Assembly: GCA_947591455.1 (NCBI GenBank)
Contig: CANQDC010000007.1
Coordinates: forward strand, 1-33,611
From: an uncultured Bacilli bacterium
GTDB lineage: Bacteria > Bacillota_I > Bacilli_A > RF39 > UBA660
Length of the DNA stretch: 33,611 nt
Direction: 5' to 3'
Below, in pieces: positions 18,328-29,838 of the stretch. Position 1 is the first letter of the stretch. Each line of letters begins with the position of its first letter. The position numbers and the translations under genes are program-made. The notes under the pieces were generated by a model, which was not told the DNA's origin, did no database searches, and worked only from the letters and a program-made list of their open reading frames with translations.

Positions 18328-18364
18328 AAAAAAATGCAGACCTCAAGTTTCTTATAGGTCTACA
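18328..18364 (-). terminator. Terminator of nusG
   Basis: TGTAGACCT / AGGTCTGCA stem (one GU) followed by TTTTTTT. Confidence 0.8.
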
Positions 18365-18406
18365 TCTTTTATATTCGTTTAAAAACAGCTTTTTTTAAAT
18401 TGAGTT

Positions 18407-18937
18407 TTATTTACTAACTTGGAATAATTCAACTTCTACAGGAGTTTCTTGTCCAAATAAATCAATTAAAACAACTAATCGATTGTTTTCAAGATCAATA
18501 GTATCCACCGTACCGATCATACCTTTAAATGGTCCATCAATAACATTTACTTTTTCTCCCACTTTAAGTTCTGATTGGGCATCAACACGAGACATACCAA
18601 TATTAACCAGAATACGATCAATCTCTTGTGGAGGAAGTGGTGTCGGTTTGGCTCCTTTTCCTGATGATCCAATAAATCCAGTCACTCCAGGTGTATTACG
18701 AACGGCATACCATGCTTCATCACTCATAATCATTTCTACAAAAACATAACCAGGAAACATTTTTCTTGTTTTTTCTTTTTTTACTCCATCTTTTATTTCT
18801 ACTTCCGTCGTTTCTGGGATAATAACTCTAAATATATTATTTTGCATCCCCATAGATTCCGTACGAGCTTCTAACTTTTCTTTTACATTTGCTTCATGAC
18901 CAACATAAGTTGTAATTACATACCAAAGTTTATCCAT
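18407..18937 (-). CDS. nusG: Transcription termination/antitermination factor NusG
   Basis: KLWYVITTYVGHEANVKEKLEAR, MFPGYVFVEM, VRNTPGVTGFIGSSGKGAKPTPL, VGEKVNVIDGPFKGMIGTV. Confidence 0.97.
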   Translation of the reverse strand: MDKLWYVITTYVGHEANVKEKLEARTESMGMQNNIFRVIIPETTEVEIKDGVKKEKTRKMFPGYVFVEMIMSDEAWYAVRNTPGVTGFIGSSGKGAKPTPLPPQEIDRILVNIGMSRVDAQSELKVGEKVNVIDGPFKGMIGTVDTIDLENNRLVVLIDLFGQETPVEVELFQVSK

Positions 18938-19176
18938 TAATTAAACACTCCTTTTACAATAGATAGAAGAACATCTAAAACTTGAAAAAATAACATAATG
19001 ACTATACAAAATACAATTGTAGCAATTGAATATTTAATAACATCTTTCCGACTTGGCCAAGTGACTTTTTTCATTTCTTTACGAACGCTTTTAAACAAGC
19101 CTTCTTTTTTCTTATCAACCTTTTTTTTCTTTACAACTTTCCCTTGTTTAGGACTCGTTTCTTTCTTTTTTTTCAT
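18937..19176 (-). CDS. secE: Preprotein translocase subunit SecE (start refined)
   Basis: FKSVRKEMKKVTWPSRKDVIKYSIATIVFCIVIMLFFQVLDVLLS; stop overlaps nusG ATG by 1 nt; RBS GAGGAG. Confidence 0.93.
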   Translation of the reverse strand: MKKKKETSPKQGKVVKKKKVDKKKEGLFKSVRKEMKKVTWPSRKDVIKYSIATIVFCIVIMLFFQVLDVLLSIVKGVFN

Positions 19177-19255
19177 CAATAAAACTCCTCTTTTTTCCAA
19201 AATAAAAACACTTCCGTGCTTGTTATGTTTAATTTAACATAAAGCCTAATAAAAA

Positions 19256-19879
19256 TCAAGCATTTTCCCGTGTTTTCAAAATAACTTTTATTTTATTTTT
19301 AATCCTTTGCATAGCATTATCAATTTGTTTTGGACTTTTATTTAAAACTTTAGCTATTTCTATATAAGATAATCCAGAAATTAATAATTTATATACCTCA
19401 TATTCACTAGCAGATAATGATTTTTCTATAACATTTAATAATTCATCAAATTCTTCCTCTTTCGTTATATTTAGTAAAGGATCATTTTTTGACTCATCAC
19501 TAATAATATCTCGTAACGGAATTTCATATTGTTCATAAACATGATCCAAAGAAAGACTTTCCAAAAAAACTCTATTTTTTATTCTTCCCGCCTTTTTTAT
19601 CGTATTTTGAAGTCTTCGATCAACACAAAGGGAAATAAATGTAGCTAAGCTTGTTTTTTTATCTTCATTATATGATCGAATAGCATCGCTATACCCAACT
19701 AAAGCTTCTTGATATAAATCTTTATATTCAAAGCCATACTTCATAGCAGAAAAAGCATATTTTTTAATTACTATATCAATGATATATCGATATTTCATAA
19801 AAAGAATATCTTTAGCATCTTCATTTTCTTCACAGATTAACGAAAATAATTCACTATCACTACAATCATCATATTTCAT
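19256..19879 (-). CDS. Sigma-70 family factor, SigH-like by position
   Basis: YGFEYKDLYQEALVGYSDAIRSYNEDKKTSLATFISLCVDRRLQNTIKKA (region 2) and SGLSYIEIAKVLNKSPKQIDNAMQRIKNK (region 4); between rlmB and secE. Confidence 0.85.
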   Translation of the reverse strand: MKYDDCSDSELFSLICEENEDAKDILFMKYRYIIDIVIKKYAFSAMKYGFEYKDLYQEALVGYSDAIRSYNEDKKTSLATFISLCVDRRLQNTIKKAGRIKNRVFLESLSLDHVYEQYEIPLRDIISDESKNDPLLNITKEEEFDELLNVIEKSLSASEYEVYKLLISGLSYIEIAKVLNKSPKQIDNAMQRIKNKIKVILKTRENA

Positions 19880-19893
19880 ATCTATTGTCCCCC

Positions 19894-20565
19894 TTACATC
19901 ATGGCAAAAATTAATATTCCGGCGGCAACACTGGCATTTAAACTATTAATACTCCCATTCATAGGAATAGAAACTTTCACATCCGTTAAATTTTCAATAA
20001 CTTTACTAATTCCTTTTCCTTCATTCCCGATAACCAAGATTTTTTTCCCGGAAAAGTCGACTGTTCTATAATCTTCTCCATTCATAAATGCCGAATAAAC
20101 AAAATAATTTTGTTTTTGTAACTTTTTTAAAGACTCCGCTAAATTAACAACTTGTACGATTTTTACTCGATCAAGAGCTCCACAACTCGTTTTCATTACA
20201 ATATCATTAATATGAACACTTCGATCCTTAGGAATCAATATCGTTCTTACCCCCGCCGCTTCACACGTACGAATAATCGCTCCAAAATTATGAACATCTT
20301 CTAAATGATCCAAAGCAACAAGAAAATCTTCCTCTTGAATATCATTCATAGAATAATAAGTATACTCATCAATATCCACAACTATTCCCTGATGATTTCC
20401 AACGACCATTTTATCAAGTTGATTTTTAGAACATAACAAATAATGCAAAGCATGTTTTTTTAAATAATCAAATACAGTTTGATCATGTAAATTTTCATAA
20501 ATATAAACCTTACGAATTTTTTTTACTTGTATATCTTTTAAAATATTTTTCCCATAAACTAAAAT
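19894..20565 (-). CDS. rlmB: SpoU-family 23S rRNA 2'-O-methyltransferase RlmB-like, proposed AUU start
   Basis: LEDVHNFGAIIRTCEAAG, VIGNEGKGISK, IPMNGSINSLNASVAAGI; in-frame N-terminal extension (I)LVYGKNILKDIQVKKIRKVYIYE upstream of the ORF-track TTG; AGGAGG 7 nt before ATT. Confidence 0.85.
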   Translation of the reverse strand: MLVYGKNILKDIQVKKIRKVYIYENLHDQTVFDYLKKHALHYLLCSKNQLDKMVVGNHQGIVVDIDEYTYYSMNDIQEEDFLVALDHLEDVHNFGAIIRTCEAAGVRTILIPKDRSVHINDIVMKTSCGALDRVKIVQVVNLAESLKKLQKQNYFVYSAFMNGEDYRTVDFSGKKILVIGNEGKGISKVIENLTDVKVSIPMNGSINSLNASVAAGILIFAMM

Positions 20566-20600
20566 AAAAATCCCTCCTATTTAGGCCATTATATCATAAA

Positions 20601-20876
20601 TTATTTGCCTATTTTTAATTTATATTTGACGTTACTAGGATTATTTTTAGCTTTTGTATTCATAATTGCTTGATTTTGATAACCTAATAATCTTTTCTTC
20701 TGTAAAAGATACTTTTTTCTTAATTTTTTATTTTCTTCTACGGTATTTACATTTGTATTTAAATAGAAAGCCTCTTCTCTTAAATAAGGAGATACAAAAT
20801 ACATATTCAATATACATGTAGCCAAAGTTACAGTAGAAATAGCCTTTCTCTTTGCTTTAATAATACTTTTTTTCAT
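20601..20876 (-). CDS. Small hypothetical single-TM protein
   Basis: MKKSIIKAKRKAISTVTLATCILNMYFVSPYL then charged helix; intact ORF. Confidence 0.5.
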   Translation of the reverse strand: MKKSIIKAKRKAISTVTLATCILNMYFVSPYLREEAFYLNTNVNTVEENKKLRKKYLLQKKRLLGYQNQAIMNTKAKNNPSNVKYKLKIGK

Positions 20877-20923
20877 TATTTTTGCTCCTAACTACTACTA
20901 GTATACAACGAATCCAAAAATAA

Positions 20924-20948
20924 AAAAAGAGAGCAATCCTCTCTTTTT
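20924..20948. terminator. Intrinsic terminator
   Basis: Perfect AAAAAGAGAG-CAATC-CTCTCTTTTT. Confidence 0.8.
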
Positions 20949-21046
20949 AGACATTATTTTTTAATATCTTTTAATACCTTAAATATTAATTTGATATCAA
21001 AATAGAAAACTGTACTAAATAATGCCTGTGTACATAATTATAGTAT

Positions 21047-21892
21047 TTACTTTATATTTAATTTCATAGAACCTGTTTTTTCCAATTTGACAATTTCTTG
21101 CTTTTTATTTAAAGCCATGCCTATAACAAAGATTATAGCTAGAAAATAAATCCACAACATTAACATAACAATATTGGCAAGAGCCCCATAAAATAAAGCA
21201 TAATTGGCAAAATTATTAATATAATAAGAATACATTCCTGTAACAATAACCCACATAATAGTAGTAAAAATTGCACCATAATTTACATTGGCTGAAAAAA
21301 CTTTACGATCAGGGGCCATTGTATATAATATTTTAATAAAACAAAAAATAATAAACCAAGTTACAGGTCCTTTTATAAGATGAAAAGTAAATAGCATTGT
21401 TTGCGTAACCTGTGAATTTAGATTAACCGATTCTATAATTTGAAGAATGGTTTGGCCAAATACAGGAATTATTAGGATAAACAAAAATAATAATACAATA
21501 ATAAATGTCATAATCACTGCTTTTATTCTTCTTTTAATAAAATCAGATTGAGAGATACCATAAATTGTATTTGAAGTAACTATAATAGATCTAGCACCAT
21601 TACTAGCAACACAAAATCCAATAAACAAAGTTAAAAAGAAAGAAAAATTAACATTTGGTTCAGTTACCGTCGGAATTAATAAATCTGCTATTTCAGAGCT
21701 AAAAGCTTTTTCAATAAATTCCGTAAGCGAATTCAAAGATAAATGCATAAAACTTGCTCCATAAGCAATTAAAGTAACAATAGGAACAATAGATAAAACG
21801 AAAAAAAAGGCTAATTGACCAGGTAAAACAACCATTTCTGGTCTCCGAATCACACTAGTTACATTAGCAAAAAAATCTTTCAATCTACTCAT
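21047..21892 (-). CDS. YihY/BrkB family membrane protein
   Basis: RPEMVVLPGQLAFFFVLSIVPIVTLIAY..., ILYTMAPDRKVFSANVNYGAIFTTIMWVI...YGALANIVMLMLWIYFLAIIFVIGMALNK. Confidence 0.9.
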   Translation of the reverse strand: MSRLKDFFANVTSVIRRPEMVVLPGQLAFFFVLSIVPIVTLIAYGASFMHLSLNSLTEFIEKAFSSEIADLLIPTVTEPNVNFSFFLTLFIGFCVASNGARSIIVTSNTIYGISQSDFIKRRIKAVIMTFIIVLLFLFILIIPVFGQTILQIIESVNLNSQVTQTMLFTFHLIKGPVTWFIIFCFIKILYTMAPDRKVFSANVNYGAIFTTIMWVIVTGMYSYYINNFANYALFYGALANIVMLMLWIYFLAIIFVIGMALNKKQEIVKLEKTGSMKLNIK

Positions 21893-23926
21893 CTAATTAA
21901 CCTCTTTTTTGTTATGCTTTTGTTTTTTAACATCTTCTACTGCTTCATTCATAGCATCTTCTACTGATTTTATATCATCAACAATCATGCTATACCCAAT
22001 AGCAGCTCCATATTCATATGGCATTTTTTTAAATTCTTTCGCAAGTTTATGAATATAACTTGTTATTTGTTTTTGTTGATAACCAACTAAATAAATGACA
22101 AATTCATTTCCATCCGTTCTTATAATTTCACTATTATCTAACTGAGTTTTAACAAGTATATTTGCAGCCGCTTTAATTTGAATATCTCCTTGTTCATAAC
22201 CCATTGTATCATTAATATTTTGTAAGTTATTTAAATCAATCACAATAATAGTTTGTGGATAAACAGTATTTTTAGCCCAACTTTCCAAATTTTCACTTAA
22301 ATAATTTCTATTTTTTAATGAAGTTAATTGATCCATATACTTTAACTTATCTTCTTTTTTAATTTTTTTCGAAATCTTGACTCTTTTTGTAAATCTATAA
22401 ATATATAAAAATAAGAAAACACCAATAATTAATATATACATAAAATAACGAGCAATTGTTCCGGTCACTGTACCATTTTTTAAAGTTTTTTCAAAATTAT
22501 ATATACCCTTATAAGTAGTAATGGAAGCATCTTTATATTGTATAAAAGCATTAAATAATTTAGTAAAAGTTGCATTTGTATTCATACGAATTGCATAATC
22601 TTTTTTTATAAAATTTTTAAACCTAACGTTATATGTTGAAAAAAGACTATTGGCATTTGCTAAATATACTTTTTCATCAGCAATAATAATTTTATTCTTT
22701 TTAATTAGCTTTTCTAATTCTTTTACATTATCATAAGTTTTTAAATGAAGTTTTGTATTTACTTTTAAATAATTATAAATTTCGGTATTATTTTCTACAT
22801 AAACATCTTGACTATTTATTCCATTTAATGAATTTAATACTAAATCATCCTTCTTATTTGCCAACACATAATAATTCATTCCCAAACCAGATAAAACAGT
22901 TTGATAAGTATTATTAATATTATAATACGCAAAATACATATCTTCTTTCTTTTTTTGAATAGCTTTTGCTAAATGATTCACATTTTTATATTTAGTAAAT
23001 TTAATTTCTGTATCACTAAAATCGGTAAATTCTTTTAGATATTGGGCAATAATTCCTCCATAATTTCCCCCCGACAATACTTCATAAGGAGAATTATAAA
23101 CAAAACCATAATGATAAGAAATACTACGCATAGCATCCACTTCTGCAGAAGAAATATTTAATGAATTTATAAATAATTGGAATAAATGCTCCTCATAATA
23201 CGTATTAAAGCTTTCTTCTTTCCATGTATTATAATATTTTTTTAAAATAGAACCTAATACATCATTTCCGACATTTAATTTATAGTAATAAAACATGTCA
23301 CTAAAATGATAGCTAATAGCAAAATTATTTTTTAAAATAGTTTGTAAATACATATGCATAGGTACAATCATATATTGAATATCATTTTGATTATTAAATG
23401 CTTCTAATAAAGTTTCATCATTATCGTAAGTTGTAAGTACAATAGGATTTTGATCACCTAAATAATTGGTAACATAAGAAAAATTCTCATTTAGAATTCC
23501 AATTTTTTTAGCTTCTAAACTATCTATCGAAGGCAAATATTCATAGGATTTGCTAACAAGTACATAATGATCTTTATAAAAAGTTAAATCTGTATCAGAA
23601 ATAGTATTAGAAGCTCCAAAAGAAAGTCCATTTTCCACTTCTCCTAAATTGTAAGCAACCGTATTCATCTCAATATCATAATTTTCAGAAAAATCATTTA
23701 AAAAATCATAAAACAAGCCTTCCCCAGCAACACCAAAAATATCAGCATTATTAAGCACACTGATATTTTGTACGGTAGTAGCATTATTCGCTAAAAATTG
23801 CCTTTCCTCAGTATTTAATTTATTCGGATTATGAAAATAAAGAAAGAGCCCTGTAATACATGATAAAATTAAAACGAATACGAGTATAAATATAATTATC
23901 TTTTTTTTCACTTTCATTTTTACCAC
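21893..23926 (-). CDS. Membrane sensor with extracytoplasmic solute-binding-like modules and degenerate GGDEF domain
   Basis: N-terminal TM, about 450-aa extracytoplasmic region with two bacterial SBP-like segments, second TM, then DQLTSLKNRNYLSENL...IIVIDLNNLQNINDTMGYEQGD...IIRTDGNEFVIYL. Confidence 0.85.
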   Translation of the reverse strand: MVKMKVKKKIIIFILVFVLILSCITGLFLYFHNPNKLNTEERQFLANNATTVQNISVLNNADIFGVAGEGLFYDFLNDFSENYDIEMNTVAYNLGEVENGLSFGASNTISDTDLTFYKDHYVLVSKSYEYLPSIDSLEAKKIGILNENFSYVTNYLGDQNPIVLTTYDNDETLLEAFNNQNDIQYMIVPMHMYLQTILKNNFAISYHFSDMFYYYKLNVGNDVLGSILKKYYNTWKEESFNTYYEEHLFQLFINSLNISSAEVDAMRSISYHYGFVYNSPYEVLSGGNYGGIIAQYLKEFTDFSDTEIKFTKYKNVNHLAKAIQKKKEDMYFAYYNINNTYQTVLSGLGMNYYVLANKKDDLVLNSLNGINSQDVYVENNTEIYNYLKVNTKLHLKTYDNVKELEKLIKKNKIIIADEKVYLANANSLFSTYNVRFKNFIKKDYAIRMNTNATFTKLFNAFIQYKDASITTYKGIYNFEKTLKNGTVTGTIARYFMYILIIGVFLFLYIYRFTKRVKISKKIKKEDKLKYMDQLTSLKNRNYLSENLESWAKNTVYPQTIIVIDLNNLQNINDTMGYEQGDIQIKAAANILVKTQLDNSEIIRTDGNEFVIYLVGYQQKQITSYIHKLAKEFKKMPYEYGAAIGYSMIVDDIKSVEDAMNEAVEDVKKQKHNKKEVN

Positions 23927-24417
23927 TACTCACTATCTTTTACGACTTCAGTATTATTATTCCAAATTAGTCCTGTACCATTTACATTTTTGGCACCCAT
24001 AATTAAAAAGCCATCATTACTTTCAGTTCCCTTATTCTTTAAAGTAAAATGAAAGTCATAAAAATTAAGATATTTTTCATCAAAAGTCATTAAAGCTGCC
24101 AATGCTTTACTTTCCGCTTCTACCAAAGTAACAGTATCTACAAATTCTAAAGAAACATATACAATTTTACCTTGGGTACGAAAAGATACATCTTTAATTA
24201 ACTCATCTTGCTTTATAGTATCCAAAAAATTATTTTTAACCTCATCCGTAATTTTTACCTCAGAAATTCCATCTAAACGATCTCCATAACTAGATTTAGA
24301 AGAGCCAAAAAAATAACTAATACATACTCCTAATATTATGAAACAACATATTATTACAATTATAAACAAAACAAATAAAATTCGATTTTCAACCCACATT
24401 TTCTTTAATTTATTCAT
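23926..24417 (-). CDS. Hypothetical single-TM protein, upstream partner of the GGDEF gene
   Basis: N-terminal TM; stop/start overlap with downstream GGDEF ORF suggests translational coupling. Confidence 0.65.
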   Translation of the reverse strand: MNKLKKMWVENRILFVLFIIVIICCFIILGVCISYFFGSSKSSYGDRLDGISEVKITDEVKNNFLDTIKQDELIKDVSFRTQGKIVYVSLEFVDTVTLVEAESKALAALMTFDEKYLNFYDFHFTLKNKGTESNDGFLIMGAKNVNGTGLIWNNNTEVVKDSE

Positions 24418-24539
24418 ATTCTACCTCTTTCATATAAGGTTTTATTCATTATACTACATTATAACTCTTTTTACTAGTTTTTTAAAACTTATCCATTCTT
24501 TTACTAAGGTATTTAAAAAGAGAAAAAAAAGAACTAGTC

Positions 24540-26558
<2,019 letters not shown>

Positions 26559-26561
26559 TTA

Positions 26562-28649
26562 TTATTTCACTTTTTTTACGCTTTTATGATTTTTCATTAA
26601 CTTTTTAATCCCTATTTTATTATTAAAGGCCACTGTAATTAGCATTTTATCAACACCAACCACTACTCCTCTGCCATAAGTATCATGCATAATGATATCA
26701 CCACTTTTAAAATCAACATTTTCATCCGTGTACATTTCATCCTTGACAAAAGAATTCTCTTCTTTGGCACTGGCATGAATATCTTCAACTAAATCTTTAT
26801 CAATTTCATCAATAAACCTACTTGGAGGATTCACACTTTCTTTTCCATATAACATTCTTCGCTTGGCATTGGTTATATATAACAAATCTCTAGCTCTTGT
26901 AATACCAACATACATAAGACGTCGTTCTTCTTCTAGTCCATCCTTTTCAAATAAAGAATTCGCATGAGGGAAAATACCTTCTTCCATCCCAATCAAAAAC
27001 ACAACATCAAACTCTAATCCCTTGGCGCTATGAATTGTCATTAATGTTACCGCATCTTCATAAGTTTTATGCTCAGACATATCAGCAATTAAACTAATTT
27101 CTTCCAAGAAATCATCTAAATTTTCATTCCCTGTTCTTTCCTCATAAGAAGCAGTGATACTCTTAAATTCCATTAAATTTTCAAGACGCAATTCACTTTC
27201 CAAAGACTTTTCTTCTTCCAATTCTTTTTTTAAACCCGTTTTTTCTAAAACCACATCAATTAACTCAGTTAAAGATAACGATTCACTATCATTCGTTAAT
27301 TCTAAAATCAAATTCTTAAATTCCAGTTCTTTTCCCTTATTAATCGCATTAAACATAGTTATCCCTTGAATAGAAGCTTCCAATTCTAAATTTTTAATTG
27401 TACTGGGACCGATTTTTCTTTTCGGAACATTAATAACCCTTCTTAAACTAACTTCATCCTGATGATTACTGATTAACCGTAAATAACTTATTAAATCCTT
27501 AATTTCTTTTCTTTGATAGAAATAATAACTACCTAGTACTTTATAAGGCAAATTCGCTTTAATAAACATTTCTTCGACTATCCGGGCTTGTCCATTCGTC
27601 CGATAAAAAATGGCAATATCTTTGGCTTTATATCCTTCTGTTATTAACTTTTTAATTTCTTCAATACATAAAGTAACTTCATGTTTCTCATCGTAGCTTC
27701 GTAAATATTGAACCTTTGCCCCCAACACTTTATTACTTTTCAAATTTTTTTCTTTTCGATCTTTATTATTCTTAATTACAGAATTGGCAGCATCTAAAAT
27801 CATTTTCGTACTGCGATAATTTTCTTCCAATGAAATCACTTTTGTATTTTTATAATCTTTTTCAAAATTCAAAATATTTTTATAATTAGCTCCTCGAAAC
27901 ATATATATCGATTGATCCGGATCTCCAACTACAAAAATATTTTGTTGGCCACTCCCTAATAATTTTGTTAATTTGTATTGAACTTCATTCGTATCTTGAT
28001 ATTCATCTATTAAGATATACTGAAACTTTTCTTGATAATGGGCAAGAACTTCAGCATTTTCTTTAAATAATTTTACGGGTAAAGAAAGTAAATCATCAAA
28101 ATCAACGGAATTATTTTTTCTTAAAACGTTTATATATTCACGATAAACGCGTAATGCAATATGTTCAATATCACTATTAAAATACTGATCAATCTGAGCA
28201 TCACTTAACATCTCATTTTTGATAAAACTAATTCGATTCCGAATATAAGAAGGAGCACATTCTTCTTTAGTGATCCCCAAATCTTTCATAATTTTTTTAA
28301 TAACCGTTACAACATCTTCACTATCTAGTATCGTAAAATTTCTCTCTAATCCTAAATGCATATAATTTTCTCTTATAATACGCAATCCGAAAGAGTGAAA
28401 AGTTCCAACAAATGTATTATTGTCTGGAACTAATATTTCTAATCGTTCTTTCATTTCCTTAGCTGCCTTATTGGTAAAAGTAATAGCTAAAATAGAATAA
28501 GATGGAATCCCTTGATCAATCAAATAAGCAATTCGCGTAGTAAGAACTTTTGTTTTTCCACTACCCGCTCCAGCAATCACTAAACATGGACCATTTGTGT
28601 GCATAACTGCCTCTCTTTGTTGGCCATTTAAATTTTGTAAATAATCCAT
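26562..28649 (-). CDS. pcrA: ATP-dependent DNA helicase PcrA/UvrD
   Basis: LNGQQREAVMHTNGPCLVIAGAGSGKTKVLTTRIAYLI, LIDEYQDTNEVQY, GDPDQSIYMFRGA, TIHSAKGLEFDVVF. Confidence 0.98.
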   Translation of the reverse strand: MDYLQNLNGQQREAVMHTNGPCLVIAGAGSGKTKVLTTRIAYLIDQGIPSYSILAITFTNKAAKEMKERLEILVPDNNTFVGTFHSFGLRIIRENYMHLGLERNFTILDSEDVVTVIKKIMKDLGITKEECAPSYIRNRISFIKNEMLSDAQIDQYFNSDIEHIALRVYREYINVLRKNNSVDFDDLLSLPVKLFKENAEVLAHYQEKFQYILIDEYQDTNEVQYKLTKLLGSGQQNIFVVGDPDQSIYMFRGANYKNILNFEKDYKNTKVISLEENYRSTKMILDAANSVIKNNKDRKEKNLKSNKVLGAKVQYLRSYDEKHEVTLCIEEIKKLITEGYKAKDIAIFYRTNGQARIVEEMFIKANLPYKVLGSYYFYQRKEIKDLISYLRLISNHQDEVSLRRVINVPKRKIGPSTIKNLELEASIQGITMFNAINKGKELEFKNLILELTNDSESLSLTELIDVVLEKTGLKKELEEEKSLESELRLENLMEFKSITASYEERTGNENLDDFLEEISLIADMSEHKTYEDAVTLMTIHSAKGLEFDVVFLIGMEEGIFPHANSLFEKDGLEEERRLMYVGITRARDLLYITNAKRRMLYGKESVNPPSRFIDEIDKDLVEDIHASAKEENSFVKDEMYTDENVDFKSGDIIMHDTYGRGVVVGVDKMLITVAFNNKIGIKKLMKNHKSVKKVK

Positions 28650-28694
28650 AGTATCAATTCCTATCTATAATTTTATTATACCATTTAGAGCAAT

Positions 28695-28717
28695 AAAAAA
28701 GAAGCTTTTTACGCTTC
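28695..28717 (-). terminator. Terminator of helical-repeat gene cluster
   Basis: GAAGC-GTAAAAA-GCTTC then TTTTTT on minus strand. Confidence 0.75.
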
Positions 28718-28724
28718 AAAAAAA

Positions 28725-29012
28725 TTATAAGAACTCCACAATATCTGGATTTTTTTTGATTTTTTCAACTAAATCCTCACGATCATATTTATTAAAAATA
28801 TTCATAAAATTACTATTATCCATTAAAAACATATCATAAAATTTCGTAAAAATTTCTTTACTATTTTGAATACCTAATTCTTTTAAAGAATCCAAATTTT
28901 TAGAAACCAAACGATAGGAATTAAAAATACTTTCTACTAATAAAGGTGGGATATTTGCACTTAATTCTTGAATTTCTTTATCAGAAAAATCATAATCTAA
29001 TAAAAATTTCAT
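28725..29012 (-). CDS. Small helical protein of unknown function
   Basis: Intact 95-aa ORF, 1 nt after preceding gene; repeat rhythm ...LGIQNSKEIFTKFYDMFLMDNSNFMNIFNKYDREDLVEKIKKNPDIVEFL. Confidence 0.65.
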   Translation of the reverse strand: MKFLLDYDFSDKEIQELSANIPPLLVESIFNSYRLVSKNLDSLKELGIQNSKEIFTKFYDMFLMDNSNFMNIFNKYDREDLVEKIKKNPDIVEFL

Positions 29013-29013
29013 A

Positions 29014-29826
29014 TTACATACCTCCCGTACTAAAGTGATTCTTTATAATGTCTTGTATTTCCGAAACAGATAATTCACTTTGATAAAATAATACAAACAA
29101 TAAAGCGTCGATATAAGATATTGAAAAATTAAGTTCAATAATTTTATTAATGGTATCTTTTATATTTTGGAAAGTATTCACTTCTTTTTTATCAATAATA
29201 ATCTTCCATTCATCATCTACTGGAAACAAATATTCTTCACAAATCTTATTTTCTACTTTTTGAAGTTCTAAAGCAATATTATTATCTTCTTCCCCATCAT
29301 TGGCAACGCCATTTAAAAATTTATCTACAATAGAAGAATCTTGTAAAACGGTTTTCAAATAAGAATTTACATCTTGTAAATCATTAGAAGAAGCTTGTTG
29401 TTCTATTTTATCAATATCCATTAATAATACATCTAAATTATATTCACTTCCATTATAATAGGAAGATTTTGCAATCCGTTTCATATTCGTTAAAATCGTT
29501 TTAATATTTTTTGGAGCAGCCAACATTTCAGGATGTTGTCTTAAAAAATCTAATTCTCCAATATCTTTAAAAGAAGCTATAATTTTACGAAGTTCATCAG
29601 AAGATACAGCAAATACTCTCAAATTATACATTCCATTTGATTTTTGCAAAGGGATTTTATTTTCCACAAGCATGTCTACGATGTTGCCAAACTCTTCTTC
29701 ATCATGAAGTAAAAGCAAACTAATTCCAAACTTATTAAAACAATCTGAAAATAAAGTAATGCCCTCTTCCGTATTAGAAATCAGGTTTGCTGTTTTTAAT
29801 TTATTTAATACAGATACTATATTCAT
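29014..29826 (-). CDS. Helical-repeat protein of unknown function
   Basis: Intact 270-aa ORF, co-directional with both neighbours. Confidence 0.7.
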   Translation of the reverse strand: MNIVSVLNKLKTANLISNTEEGITLFSDCFNKFGISLLLLHDEEEFGNIVDMLVENKIPLQKSNGMYNLRVFAVSSDELRKIIASFKDIGELDFLRQHPEMLAAPKNIKTILTNMKRIAKSSYYNGSEYNLDVLLMDIDKIEQQASSNDLQDVNSYLKTVLQDSSIVDKFLNGVANDGEEDNNIALELQKVENKICEEYLFPVDDEWKIIIDKKEVNTFQNIKDTINKIIELNFSISYIDALLFVLFYQSELSVSEIQDIIKNHFSTGGM

Positions 29827-29838
29827 TTTAATCCCTCA

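Noticed and set aside
18483-18749. + strand ORF opposite nusG; likewise 30155-30352 and 30512-30769 opposite the coiled-coil gene
   Set aside because: Low-complexity antisense ORFs with no RBS or conserved motif.
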